Assembly: GCA_037367405.1 (NCBI GenBank)
Contig: JAZKJV010007243.1
Location: 62,001 to 126,000, forward strand
Direction of reading: 5' to 3'
DNA from: Ottelia alismoides
Lineage: Eukaryota > Streptophyta > Magnoliopsida > Alismatales > Hydrocharitaceae
DNA length: 64,000 nucleotides
A program made the translations under genes and the position numbers. Position 1 is the stretch's first letter, and every line of letters begins with the position of its first letter. The notes beneath the pieces are model-generated. The model saw only the letters and a list, made by a program, of their open reading frames with translations. It was not told the DNA's origin and searched no databases. Of this stretch, positions 12,469 through 23,580 are shown piece by piece.

Positions 12469-14251
12469 AAGAAATTTGCATAAGTGTATATTTTATATAT
12501 ATACATGTTTTACTTTGATTTAGGAATTTTTTTATATCAAAGTTGTCTTGCCTTGTCAACACTGAAAGTTCATTCCCTTAATCACTTTCAATGTAAGAGA
12601 TATTCTTACCATTATGTGTCTAGCAAGATCTGGGATCTCCTTTCCTATCTTTGTCGCATCCCAATAATATGATAACTTACGACTCCGATAAAAAGAAGCG
12701 GGAACTCATTCTGCCTTGCAAGTCCAACTTGCATTCCCAATTCAGTTTTTAATACCCGGGCCCACCACCCCTAAGATGATGTTGACCTGTCATTAATTGA
12801 ACCAACCGTCAACAGGATTAGCACTCGCTATGCGCAATCCAATATCACCCCAATAATATGAGGACTCGATATTGGGGTCACTACGCATACGGCCTTACTC
12901 TTTCGAGAAGCAAAGAGCCCGATCCAGATGCGCTTGCATACAGGAGCTGTCACTTCGGACAGGCGTCTCCTACATACAATCCCTGGCGACGAAAACCCTT
13001 CGCCTTGACGGGAGACCATGGATGTCACTTATGTGATCCTCCACCTCATATTCAAATTGTAATAAATTATCGTGAATCATATTCACATAATTAATTCTTC
13101 CAAGGGAAATACACATCTATTCAAAATAGAGTGTTCATTGGATATAATTAATTTAATCATATTAAATTAATGATTAATCCAATCATCAACAAACATGTCT
13201 TTTACTTGAGTAGTAGGTAAATTCTCAAAATACGTATTATTCGAATTTTAATAATTAGAAAAATACACATTGACTTTCTCCAGCATTATACAATCCCTAC
13301 CCGCTGTCATGGCCAGTACCGACGAGAGTGGGACGGACCACATACGTTGCAACCCACGACCCCAATGCTCCCCGACTAGGCACCACATCCGCCTCGGGAA
13401 AGGATAATACCAGATAAATCATCATGTACTTTGAGATGCTCATCGGTTTTTCAATCGAAATTATACCATATAATATACATCAAAACATTATTGATTATAT
13501 TATAAGGAGATTTGCTAGAAAAATCCCCAATCCTATTCAAGCAAGAGGGTTTTTCATGTAAATATTGTCCTACAACTATTGTAGGATAACTATGATTTTC
13601 ATGAAAGCAATGTTTGTTGATGAACCAATGATCAAGATCTAATATCTCATCATTATGGTTTAGGCAAATGTCATTAAATGAAATAATTATCTCTTTAAAT
13701 ATTTCACAAATATCTATCACTAATTATTTCAGAAAATTAACAATTAATTTTCATCATGACAATTGAATGACTTATCACAAGGTTCATGATCCAAGACGTC
13801 AATTTCCAGCAGTGACCGCCAATCACTAAAATTAACTTATCTTGATCAATTTAAATCTAAAAAATGCAAACTCAGTTTCCTAAGATTGCCTATTTGATTT
13901 ATTAAATAATCCATGTGATAATTCATGCATTTTGAGGCGGATTAAAACCGTTATTATCTCATTAATCACGTTTAAATCCGCAGTTCCCGCAACAGTGAAT
14001 ATAGGCATATTCAAAAAGCCATATCTTCAGCAAATGAAGTCCAAATTTAGTAAACTCAAGTCCTATGGTTTCCTTGTTTAATGGGAAACAAAAAACCAAT
14101 TGAAAATTTCGTGTTTAAACATTTTAAATAGTGCCGAAAAAATCAATTATACAGAGGTGCGAAAATTGAAATGCAGTAAAACATTTTGCAACTCTTTCAA
14201 GAACCAAGTCGTCTAAGGTCTATGGATTATATCCAAAACCTTATTCAACCT
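12469..14251 (-). other. Long untranslated leader of the nested B element
   Basis: About 1.8 kb lies between the PBS and gag. It is AT-rich except for a GC-richer block at about 12690-13050 and another near 13270-13420. It aligns end to end with 57070-58865 (plus strand) and, more loosely, with 21062-22728 in copia A copy 2 and 63285-64000. A 78-codon open frame antisense to the element lies at 12858-13094. No sense coding is seen, so a packaging or translational role is possible but unproven. Confidence 0.75.
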
Positions 14252-14264
14252 GGCTCTGATACCA
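14252..14264 (-). other. Primer-binding site of nested B element
   Basis: TGGTATCAGAGCC on the minus strand, two bases inside the LTR end at 14267. This is the usual copia site, complementary to the 3' end of initiator methionine tRNA. Confidence 0.9.
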
Positions 14265-14266
14265 CT

Positions 14267-16742
14267 TGAAGGAGAATTGAGTATCCTTAAGCGCATCACA
14301 GAAGCGTGTTGATCGCATCGTATGCAATCGGAGCAACTAGTCGCACTAGATGCCAGATGCGGCAGAAATTAAAATTTTAACTTTAAAGATGAAATCACAT
14401 GATTACGAGAACACTTCTCGGATCGTTTCATCAAACCACAAAGTATAAGGAATACCTCTTCAAGCGTGGTTGTGATCGTGAGATCCCAAAGTAGATATCC
14501 TCCTGTCTTAAGTCCGATCCACGAAGAACGCACTTGCGGACGCGATGATGAGTCACGTTTTTTCCCGCAATCCTCGATGAAGATCCAAGCGATGGCTCCC
14601 CCGATTTCGTCAAACAAAATCCGTCGTCTTCCTTTAGAGTGAGCAACTCCAAAGAAGATGGAGATCCACGAGTCGTCGAAGAAGAAGCCGAGAGTCTCTC
14701 CTTTCTCAACACAAGATGGACGACCATCTTTTGGAGGAGAGAAATAGAGAGGGCGAGAATATGAGAGAGAGAGAGAGAGAGAGATTTGTAACCTTGCACA
14801 ACTCTTAATGATGTACCATGGAAGGTTACCCTATCCCTCATTTTATATTAGTTTAGGATCCATTGGATCTCAATGCATGGACTCATAGATCCAACGGCTA
14901 GGCTTGGTCTATGTAAGATCAATGGTTATGATTGTTGTTGGTTAAAACCAACAACATTTATTTATGATTAAATTAAATATATGTTGCAACATTATCAACA
15001 CATTTTTAATTTAACATAAATAAATTAGTTGAGAGATTAATCATCATAATAAAATGGAGTCAATATAGCCTCCTAAAATTAAGGGGCGTCACCCATGACT
15101 ATTTCATGGGTGACACCACCTCTAAATTTGGTGGCTCTATTTCTCCTTTTTATTATATTACATTATCTCTCAATTATCACAAAAATATCCACCAAATTAA
15201 TTCCAAATTAATTTGTGAATATTTCAATCATGTCATTGAACATTATGTGAATCATATTCACAACCCAAACTAATTTGTAAATTGCATTTCCAATTAATAA
15301 ACAAATGTGAATCCAATTAACACTATTAATTAACAAATGCTATTTACATAAATTCTCTCTCTTATATATACATATTATAAATCATATTTATAATACACAT
15401 ATATCATGGATAGTATTATCCACATTCTCTAATCCTTGATAATTAAATCTCATTTAATCATCAAGTTTTTCTTGCTTGGATATGAAGTTCATCAAATGAA
15501 TTATTCTTGAACCCCTTCAAGAATAATGTGCTTTCTCCGCAGATACTTGGAGATAAGGACAGGGAGATTGTATTGTTCCACGTATAGTGACTTGGATGTT
15601 GAGATCTTATCTCAAATCCAGATCTTACGAACCTCCCACAGATGCTTTATTAAATCAAGACCGCAAATCCAATCTTCTCATTGAATCTGAATCTCATTCA
15701 GATCAATGTCCAACACTTGGACTAAGATCGGATTGCTTCTCTACTGAAAGGAGTCACTAAAATCTAGACCTGTTTCATCACTCCCTCAGAATGGAAGTGT
15801 CATGGATATACAATCGTTTATGATCACATCACCCTCAGGTATTCCCAATATCTGTAAATCCTGCATACTGGAAGACCCATGGTCAACCCGAAGATCAAGA
15901 TCTATTTTACACTGTCTTCTTCAGGGTTTAATCACTAAGTTTCTCATTTGATCATTGGGATTTGGTATCGATCATATACTTTCCGAAAGCATATATCATA
16001 CCTAGGTCTTGATAATATACTTTCCAAAAGTATATATCAAACCTACAAATTCAGTCAAGCTTCCAAAGCGAGACAACCGTGCACAGAATTTGATTTTTCC
16101 CAATATCTCATGAGTGAGCTCATGTCTTCCGGTTCAGTAATGAACCTGTATGATCCCTTTGAGAGATCGTATTACTCATATGCCCTCACATGCACACCAG
16201 CGCACCGGTGTATAGACCTTGGTTAGGTCATCAACCTATTGGTCTGCCAAATGTACACACTCAGACATATAGTAACACATCTGTCTCCGGTCAGAGGATG
16301 CGTGCCTATGCTGTGACAACATTCAACATAGGACTTAGGTTATCTCGATCTCGTTAAGTCAACCCATTGACCTAACTAATCTGACACCTCCGAATCTCTA
16401 TTCCTATGCAGAGGACCTACATCAAGAGGTCGGTCGGATATCGGCCTATGTGATAAAGGATTGTCATCTCCTACTCAGGCTGGAGATCACATCTTAACAA
16501 TCATTTGACGGTGCTTGATGAGTCCTCAATCTAACTCTTTAGATATTCATCCAAGCACCAGCCTCTATGATTCAATAATTGAATCAACAGCTGTATGATC
16601 ATTAAGATAGCCATGGTACATAACCCTTATTGTACAGAGGGACCTATTATGCAAATTATTTATTCTTCATTTCAGATCAGGGAATGATATTCGCAATAAC
16701 ATTTATTGCATAATGGCTCGCCGTGGGCTCACATGTCCAACA
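14267..16742 (-). repeat. 5' LTR of the nested B element
   Basis: This 2476-bp LTR has TG...CA ends on the minus strand. It contains the U3 direct repeats (about 15970-16040), the hairpin at 15086-15116, a TATA-like box near 14841 and an (AG)n run near 14763-14784. A sense open frame of 136 codons (14431-14841) sits in R/U5 and is partly shared with the other LTRs. Confidence 0.92.
15086..15116. other. LTR hairpin (5' LTR of nested element)
   Basis: GCGTCACCCATGA, loop CTATT, TCATGGGTGACAC, with one mismatch near the stem base. It has the same location in the LTR as 7132-7160. Confidence 0.7.
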
Positions 16743-16747
16743 TTTAT
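16743..16747. other. Target-site duplication TTTAT, right copy
   Basis: Exact repeat of 6318-6322, directly after the CA end of the nested element. Confidence 0.93.
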
Positions 16748-16977
16748 TAATTGTTAAAGTGAATTTGAGTCACATTAAGCAATTGATTGGAAATAGAATT
16801 TACAACTTTGTTTGGGTTGTGAATATGATTCACAATTTTATAATGGCATGATTGAAATATTCACTAATTAATTTGGAATTAATTTAGTGAATATATTTGC
16901 AATAAATGTTGTTGCAAACAAATAAGGGATAATGTGATAATATAAAAAAGGAGGATAAAATCCACCAAAAAGAGGTG

Positions 16978-17008
16978 GCGTCACCCATGAATTGGTCATG
17001 GGTGACGC
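16978..17008. other. Perfect LTR hairpin
   Basis: GCGTCACCCATGA, loop ATTGG, TCATGGGTGACGC: 13 paired bases without mismatch, the best-preserved copy in the window. It lies at the centre of a longer imperfect inverted repeat (about 16948-17045). Confidence 0.8.
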
Positions 17009-17284
17009 GCCCCCTTTTTAGGAATAGATTATTATCCCTTTTATTATTATCTTATGATAGTTAAAATTATTGAATTAAACTATGTTGATGATAATGTAAC
17101 ATATATTTAATTTAATATAAATTAAGAAGTTGTTGTTTTAAACAACCACGATTATGGCCATTGATTAAAAACACATATCAATCTAACCATTGATTTTGTG
17201 TATCCCATGGATTGTGATCCATGGACTCCCAAACTGATATATAAGAAGGGCAACCCTAGCCCTTTGAGGATGCACATGATACAC

Positions 17285-17369
17285 GTCTACTCTCTCTCTC
17301 TCTCTACTCCCATTCTCACGTCATCTCTCTCTCTCTACTCTCATTCTCACGTCATCTCTCTCTCTCTAT
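17285..17369. repeat. CT-rich microsatellite with 34-bp tandem duplication
   Basis: A CTCTCTCT run containing two copies of a unit with CATTCTCACGTCATC. It lies in the transcribed leader of the LTR, where the B LTRs carry a plain CT run. Confidence 0.85.
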
Positions 17370-17848
17370 GGGTGGTCGTCCACCTTGAGATCTTGAGAGA
17401 ACTACAATCTTAGCTACGCCGTCATGTTGTCACCTCGATTGCTTGTGGATCTCCGTCTTCCTTAGAGCTTCTTGCACTAGAAAGAGACGTCGGATTTCGT
17501 TGGACGAAATCAGGAGATTCAAGGCTTGGATCTTCATCAAGGATTGCGGGAAGAACGCATCTCATCATCGCGCCCGCAAGTGCCATCTTCGTGGATCAGA
17601 CTTGAGTCAGGAGGATCTCTTACTTTAGAGATCAAGTGATCGCAACCACTCTTCAAGAGGTATTTCTAATACTTTGTGGTTTTATGAAACGATCCAAGAA
17701 ACATTCTTGGGATCATGTGGTTTCATCTTATGATTTCAATTTTTTAAATTCCGTTTCACAAAACGACTAGTACGACTAGTCGCTCCGATCGCATAACATG
17801 TGATCATCACGCTTCCGTGATGCGCTTAAGGATTCCCCATATCCTTCA

Positions 17849-19254
17849 ACGAGTGTATCCATCAAGAGAGTTTGGATTCGTCTCCACTCTTTTCCAGGGA
17901 GTACACTGCGATGTGTCTCTATTGAGTATCTAAGATATCTAAAATACCTAGAGTAGTATCACTATACGATGCATAGCCCTTTTTGGGTTCTAGACCTACT
18001 CCTTGGTCCTAGTAGCGTTGGTCCAAGTGGACACTTTGAAATGGTTGGGAGTGCTTGCCATTGGTGTAAGCTCTTTGATATTTGACTTTGAATTGAGAGA
18101 GCTTTTCTTTAAATATTTATTTCTTTTCTTTTTGGTAGACTAGCTCCACTTCTTTTACAAGGAGTTGGCATGCACTGATAAAAAAATGTTTTATTCAATC
18201 ACACCATGGCACATAGATTAATATCAAAAGATAGCTTGTGGACTTGTTCACATACTGACTAGGGTTTGTTGACACTCAGGTTTCTTGAAGCCTTCATTAA
18301 CTTTCCCAACTCAAGAAGGTCTAAACTTAAATACTCAATCCCAGATCCTCAAGTGATAACTCAACTCATCTCATCAATCATGCAGTTTTGAAAGTGATTT
18401 CCTTATCATATTCCTTAGAAGGTAGTGATGAAGAGCGAACATAGATCTCAAATCTTTCAAACTAAGGAAATGTGGATTATTTAGTTTAAAAACTCTAATG
18501 CCTAAAGTTGGTTAACTCGTACTCTCAAGATCTCAAAAATCAAATGCCCTCGAATCCATAAGCCTTCAGTGATAGTGAAAGTGTCATCAATACACCAACT
18601 CAAGAGTTAGCAAATTATTGTGATTTTTTATTTTTGTAATTTTCAAGAGTTTTTAATATTATGTGAAATAATGACTAGTCCAAGCTCATATGAATAGTTG
18701 CATCCATTTCCAGCTAGTACGGGTGTAAGTACTGACCATTAGATGGCCACTCCTATTACTTCGAGATGATGCTATTTACATTATCTGTTAAGCACCCACT
18801 CTGCTATGGGAGATCGCAGTTCCCTAAATGAGAAATGGCTACTCCTTTTTAAGCTCAGTAGTCAAAATCGCTTCTCAAGAAAAGTTTTAATTTTGCACAT
18901 TTTGAAGGGATTTTTAAATTAGGTAAATAAAACAGTTAGTTCTTCATATTTGAAACGATATTTAAAACATTTTCCAAACAATGTTAAATAATACCTGTAG
19001 ATTTTCGAAGAATTTTTTTAAAAAAATCAGAATGAGTCCAACCCCATTTTTTGAAACAAATGTCAAACATTTTTCAAAGGAGTGTCACACACATAGAAGA
19101 AGTTCCAAAGTATTTTACAACTGTTTTTATGAAAATCGGTTCAAAAATACTTTTACCCTAGCCCCAAAAAGTTATCAAAATTTAAAAATATGATCTATGG
19201 CAAAAAAATTGCATAAATAAAAAGTGCATCATCTGATCCTAGAGTTGTGGATAT
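17849..19254. other. Unassigned AT-rich sequence between LTR end and Athila-like fragment
   Basis: This is 1.4 kb with no convincing reading frame; the longest is 70 codons at 18981-19193 and is low in complexity. It directly follows the A-type LTR end and precedes gag-protease linker homology. It may be the decayed gag region of the gypsy element that follows, or the original target DNA. No motif decides this. Confidence 0.4.
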
Positions 19255-21060
19255 TCAATAACTTGATTGTTGAGATTCCATTAATGAATGTCATGGACTG
19301 CATTCCAGCTGTAATGAAAGGATTGAAAGAGTCTTGTACAAGCAAGGGTCGCCCAACATGAAACAACAGATACTGACAGATTGAGAAGCACGTTCTCACC
19401 ATGGCCATAGTAGTAGCCATCAGCAATCTACCACAGAAGAAACAAGACAAAAGAACACCTCTTATCAGTTGTGAGATTTTTGACCAAGTCTTTGAGCGCA
19501 CTCTACTTGACAGCGGTTCTTCCATTAACCTTCTGCTCTCATCATTATTGCAAGAATTTGGGCTAGATCCTCTCAAGCAGACACGAATGATCCTACATTT
19601 CACGGATCGATCAATCAAGCGACATAGAGGTCTTTAGGAAGATATTGTAGTAAATGTGCGAGAAATGCAGTTCCAAGTTGATTTTGTCGTCCTTGATATG
19701 GACTCCCCTGAACCCTTACTCCAGACTCCTATCATCCTTGTCCGACCATTCCTATGCACATCAGAAGGTGTGGTTGACTATGTGTCTGGAAAGATTACAT
19801 TCAACTCGAGACACAAAAGAATCACCATAGAGATGATTATTGAGCTCAAGATCGTAACTGAGGGCTATGCAACACCACCAGAAGCAGACTATGACTTCAT
19901 TTCGGAAATCAGAAACATACCACTCTCTTTGAACGATCCATGGACACAGGAAATCCTCTTTCTAAAAGAGGACCTGGAAAGTACAACCAACACAAGCTCA
20001 GGTGATATTTGGGAGACAGAGTCCAATGAGCTGATGCATCTTTTTGACTCCAAGGATTCACTCCAGCACAAACATGATGAGCCTAGTGCAGAACCATTAT
20101 TAACATTATCTGAATCTCAACAGAGCACTGATGTCAGGAACCCTGCAAAAGTTTAGGTGATACATCCTCCAACCATCACTATTTCAGAAGTGACCAATAA
20201 ATTGGCCAAATCAGAACTGGAACTCAAGCCACTTCCAGCAGGCCTAAAGTATGCTTTTCTTGTGGGTGCAGAAAACATGTATCCAATCATCATCAGTAGC
20301 AGGCTGACCCTAGAGCAAGATCCTCATCTTCTTGAGGTTCTAGAGAAAAACCGCAAGGCACTTGGTTGGCATGTATAAGGTCTCTGTGCAATAAATCCTG
20401 CATTGTGTTCACAACACATCTACGTGGAAGAAGATGCCAAGACATTCCACTAATTTCAAAGAAGACTGAATCCAAATCACAAGGACATTGTCATGAAAGA
20501 AATCAAGAAATGGTGTGACGCATGCTTCATTTGTCCCATCTCTGATTTAAAATAGGTAAGCCCCTTGCATGTAGTTACAAAAAAATCAGGGTTTACAGTG
20601 GTTACAAATTACAAAGGAGTAGAGATATCTACTTGGGAACTGGCATCCTAGCATGTATGTGTTGACTACCACCGTCTTAATGCAGCACCGAAGAAGGACC
20701 TCTTCTCCTTGCCATTCATTGATCATGTTTTAGAAAGACTTGCTGGCAAGGAGCTCTTCTGCTTTTTGGATGGATACTCCAGGTACAACCAAGTGGCAAT
20801 CGCCCCAGAAGATCAAGAGAAGACTACCTTCACTTGCCCGTTCGGTAGACATGATTTCAGGAGGATGCCCTTTGAATTGTGCAATGCACCAGCGACATTC
20901 CAGAGATGCATGATTGCAGTCTTCGCCCAGATGATAGAAAGTTTTCTCGAGGTATTTATGGATGACTTCTCTGTCTATGGTGACAGTTTCGATTCCTGTC
21001 TTGGGCGATTCTCTATTTATGGATGCCTTCTCTATTTATGGATGATTCTCTGTCTATTGA
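19255..21060 (+). pseudogene. Ty3/gypsy Athila/Tat-like protease and reverse transcriptase, truncated
   Basis: Gag-protease linker (LIVEIPLMNVMDCIPAVMKG, from about 19260) is followed by a retropepsin-like domain. It has the catalytic DSG at 19509-19517 in LLDSGSSINLL, LHFTDRSIKRHRG, and a tail reading VDFVVLDM...PIILVRPFL (19656-19790). After a low-similarity spacer the RT follows: VCVDYHRLNAAPKKDLFSLP, FLDGYSRYNQVAIAPEDQ, TFTCPFG, LCNAPATFQRCM and the FMDD catalytic box at 20955-20966. Stops at 19635, 20154 and about 20652, and frame changes, make it a pseudogene. RNase H and integrase are absent. The RT ends at about 21010-21060 in a small repeat and is fused to copia leader DNA. The FMDDFSVYGDSF wording is typical of the Athila group. 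Confidence 0.9.
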
Positions 21061-21061
21061 C

Positions 21062-22728
21062 TTCAATTGTATTTTGTTCCTCATTAAACAATGAAAGTAT
21101 AGGATCTGAGTTTACGTTATTTCGATTCCGTTTGCTCAAGATATGGCCTTTTAAAAAAACATGTATTCATTGTTGCGGGAACTGCGAATCATAACATGAT
21201 TAATGAGTTAATTGTTATTTTGATGTGCCTATAAATGCGTGAAATATCACTCAGGTTTTGTCACAAATCAAATTAGCAATCTTAAGAAACTTATTGTTCG
21301 TAATTTGGATTTAAATTGATCAAGCTGTGTTGATTTTAGAGATTAGGGGTCACTGCTAGAAATTAACAAACTTGATCATAAACCTTGTGATAGTCGTTCA
21401 AATAAATTGATGAAAATTAATTGTTAATTTTTTGAAATGATTATCGATAAATATCTGTGAAATATTTGAAGATGATAATTATTTCATTAAATGACATTTC
21501 ACTAACCAGAATGATAAGAGAGTTGATCTTGATCATAATTGGTTGATATGAAATCATCAACAAACATTGTTTTCATGCAAACCTTTAGTTTATCCTACAG
21601 TAGTTGGGGGACAACTTTTACATGCAAAACCCTCTTGCTTGAATAGGATTGGGGATTTATTTAGCAAATCTCCTTATAATATTATCAAAATGGTTTTGTT
21701 GGATATTATATGATATAATTTCGGTTGAAACCGATGAGCATCTCAAAGTACACAATGATCTATTTGGCATTATCCTTTCATGAGGTGGATATTGTGTCTA
21801 GTCGAGGAGCGTTGCGGTAGTGGGTCGCACCGGTTGCGGTCTGTCCCACTCCCATCGATACTGGCCATCACAACGGATAGGGACTCGATAATGCCGGAGA
21901 AATCAAGGTGTATTTTTCTAATTTTTAAAATTCGAATTATACGTACTTTGAGATTATACCTTCTATTCAAGAATTAATCAATTTTGTTGATTATAAATTG
22001 GATTGAAAATTAATTTAATGTGATTAAATTGATTATATATAATTAAAAGTACTCTATTATGAATAGATGTGTATTTCCCTTGGAAGAATTAATTATGTGA
22101 ATAGGATTCACAATAATTAATTATAATTTGAATATGAGGTGGAGGATCACATAAGTGACATCCATGGTCTCCTGTCAAGGCAAAGGATTCCATTACCATA
22201 TATTATGTATAGGAGACGCTTGTCTGAAATGATAGCTCCTGTATACAATTTATTTGGATCAGGTTCTTTGCTTCTCGAAAGAGTAAGGTCATATACGTAG
22301 TGACCCCAAGATCGGGTCCTCATATTATTGGGGCGATATTCGATTGTGTATAATGAGTATTAAGCCTGTTGACGGTTCGTTCAATTAACGACATGTCAAC
22401 ATCATCATAGGGGTGGTGGGCCCATGTGTTAAAGACTGAATTGGGAAATGCAAGTTGGACTTGCAAGGAGGAATGTGTTCCCGCTTCTCTTTATTCGAGT
22501 CACAGGATCTCATATTATTGGGATGTGACAAAGATAGAGAGGAGATCCCAGGTCTTGCTTGAGATATGGCGGTAAGTATATCTCTTGCTTTGAAAGATAA
22601 TAAGGGAATAAACATTCTAAGTTGACAAAGCAAGACAAATTTGATTTAAAATGCCTTAATCACATATTTTAGAAATGAATATATAATTATTTATATGTTC
22701 TAATATAGTGCATTCTAAATTTCAAAAA
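21062..22728 (+). other. Leader of copia A copy 2, lacking 5' LTR and PBS
   Basis: Homologous to 57215-58865 of the B element. Copia similarity begins at about 21062 (TTCAATTGTATTTTG), right at the end of the gypsy RT fragment, so the 5' LTR, the PBS and about 150 bp of leader are missing. The GC-richer block (22130-22420) matches the one in B, but its antisense frame is broken here. No sense gene is seen. Confidence 0.75.
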
Positions 22729-23580
22729 ATGCAGTCCATGAACCCACAGAGCAAGCTCCTGGAGGTCAATCAGTAGGCCGGACCAAATTATTCGGATTGG
22801 ATCCGAAATTTGGATCTTGTCCTTTCTGTGGAGCACATCTCGTATGTGCTATCCAAGGACATGATAGCAGACCCTCAAACTCCGAAATATAAATCTTTTA
22901 AGCAGAAATATGATGAAGATCATAACTTGGCGAGATGTTATATCCTTGGCTCATTATCTAATGTGCTTCAGAAGCAGCATGTGGAAATGAACAATTGCTA
23001 AGAAATCATGCTGAATCTGAATGAAATGTTCAGTGACATAAACTGCACACATCGTTATAATATGATGAAAGAGTTTATTCGTTGCAAGATGCAGGAAGGT
23101 ACCTCTATCAGAGAACACATACTCAAAGTGTTTGGGTACCTCTCTTAATTGGAAATCCTGGGAGCTTACATGGATTCTGAAATGCAGGCTGATTTCATTC
23201 TCTTGTCGCTCCCTATGACTTTCAACAACTTTGTCATGTCATATCACATGAGCAACGGTGATTTTACTAACATTGGGTTGTTAGCTGCATTAAAGTCTGC
23301 AGAAGAAGTAATGAAGAAGGACGATCTCTCTGCTAGTGCAATGGTTGCACAAGTAAAAGGAAGGCACGATCGGAAGCAAGGTTCTCGGAAGGGCCCGGCT
23401 CAGAAGAGAAAGAAGAATAATCAAGGAGTTGTTTCATCTTCTAGTGCTTCCACACTAATGACATAGAAGAAGACCGATGTCTGTCACCACTACAAAAAGC
23501 AGAGGGACTAGCAGCGTAATTGCCCAGAATACCTGAAGTCGGTTGACAATGCTAAAGCCCCAACAGGTATGAAATCCACT
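22729..23580 (+). pseudogene. Copia gag pseudogene, copy 2
   Basis: This is the only copia gag here that is still readable. From the ATG at 22729 it reads MQSMNPQSKL, then after a stop NYSDWIRNLDLVLSVEHISYVL (22789-22860). Then come EIMLNLNEMF (after the stop at 23001) and ILGAYMDSEMQADFILLSLP with a basic KGRHDRKQGSRKG stretch (23149-23466). This is the layout of the copia-type gag (UBN2/retrotran_gag_2 family). After the stop at 23464 a degenerate zinc knuckle follows: CHHYKKQRD, stop, QRNC. The second Cys has become Tyr and the His has become Asp. At least four stops break the frame, so no capsid protein is possible. Confidence 0.88.

Larger units (their letters stand above)
6323..16742 (-). 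mobile_element. Complete Ty1/copia B element nested in the A-type LTR, minus strand
   Basis: This is a 10.42-kb element with all structural landmarks: TG...CA ends, 5-bp target duplication TTTAT, two LTRs of about 2.5 kb (14267-16742 and 6323-8842), a PBS at 14252-14264 and a PPT at about 8843-8858. The internal region is about 5.4 kb and has the copia order leader, gag, protease, integrase, RT, RNase H on the minus strand, but every coding part is interrupted. By eye the LTRs differ at roughly 5 percent of sites over the first 165 bases compared. It is therefore a fairly old insertion, but younger than its A-type host LTR. Confidence 0.93.
16748..17848 (+). mobile_element. 3' LTR of copia A copy 1, right part
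   Basis: This continues the LTR broken at 6322 and ends with the canonical CCTTCA at 17848. It carries the perfect 13-bp hairpin (16978-17008), a TATA-like TATATAAG (17238-17245), a CT-rich tract with a roughly 34-bp tandem duplication (17285-17369), and the R/U5 segment whose short open frames (17443-17628) match those of the B LTRs. Confidence 0.9.

Noticed and set aside
12858..13094. Host gene exon in the GC-richer leader block
   Set aside because: The block recurs in every copia leader here, so it belongs to the element.
14252..14264. Possible tRNA gene at TGGTATCAGAGCC sites
   Set aside because: Only the 3'-end complement is present, exactly beside an LTR end; it is a primer-binding site.
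19229..19618. Minus-strand 129-codon frame
   Set aside because: It is opposite the gypsy gag-protease linker and DSG-bearing protease, which match known families on the plus strand.
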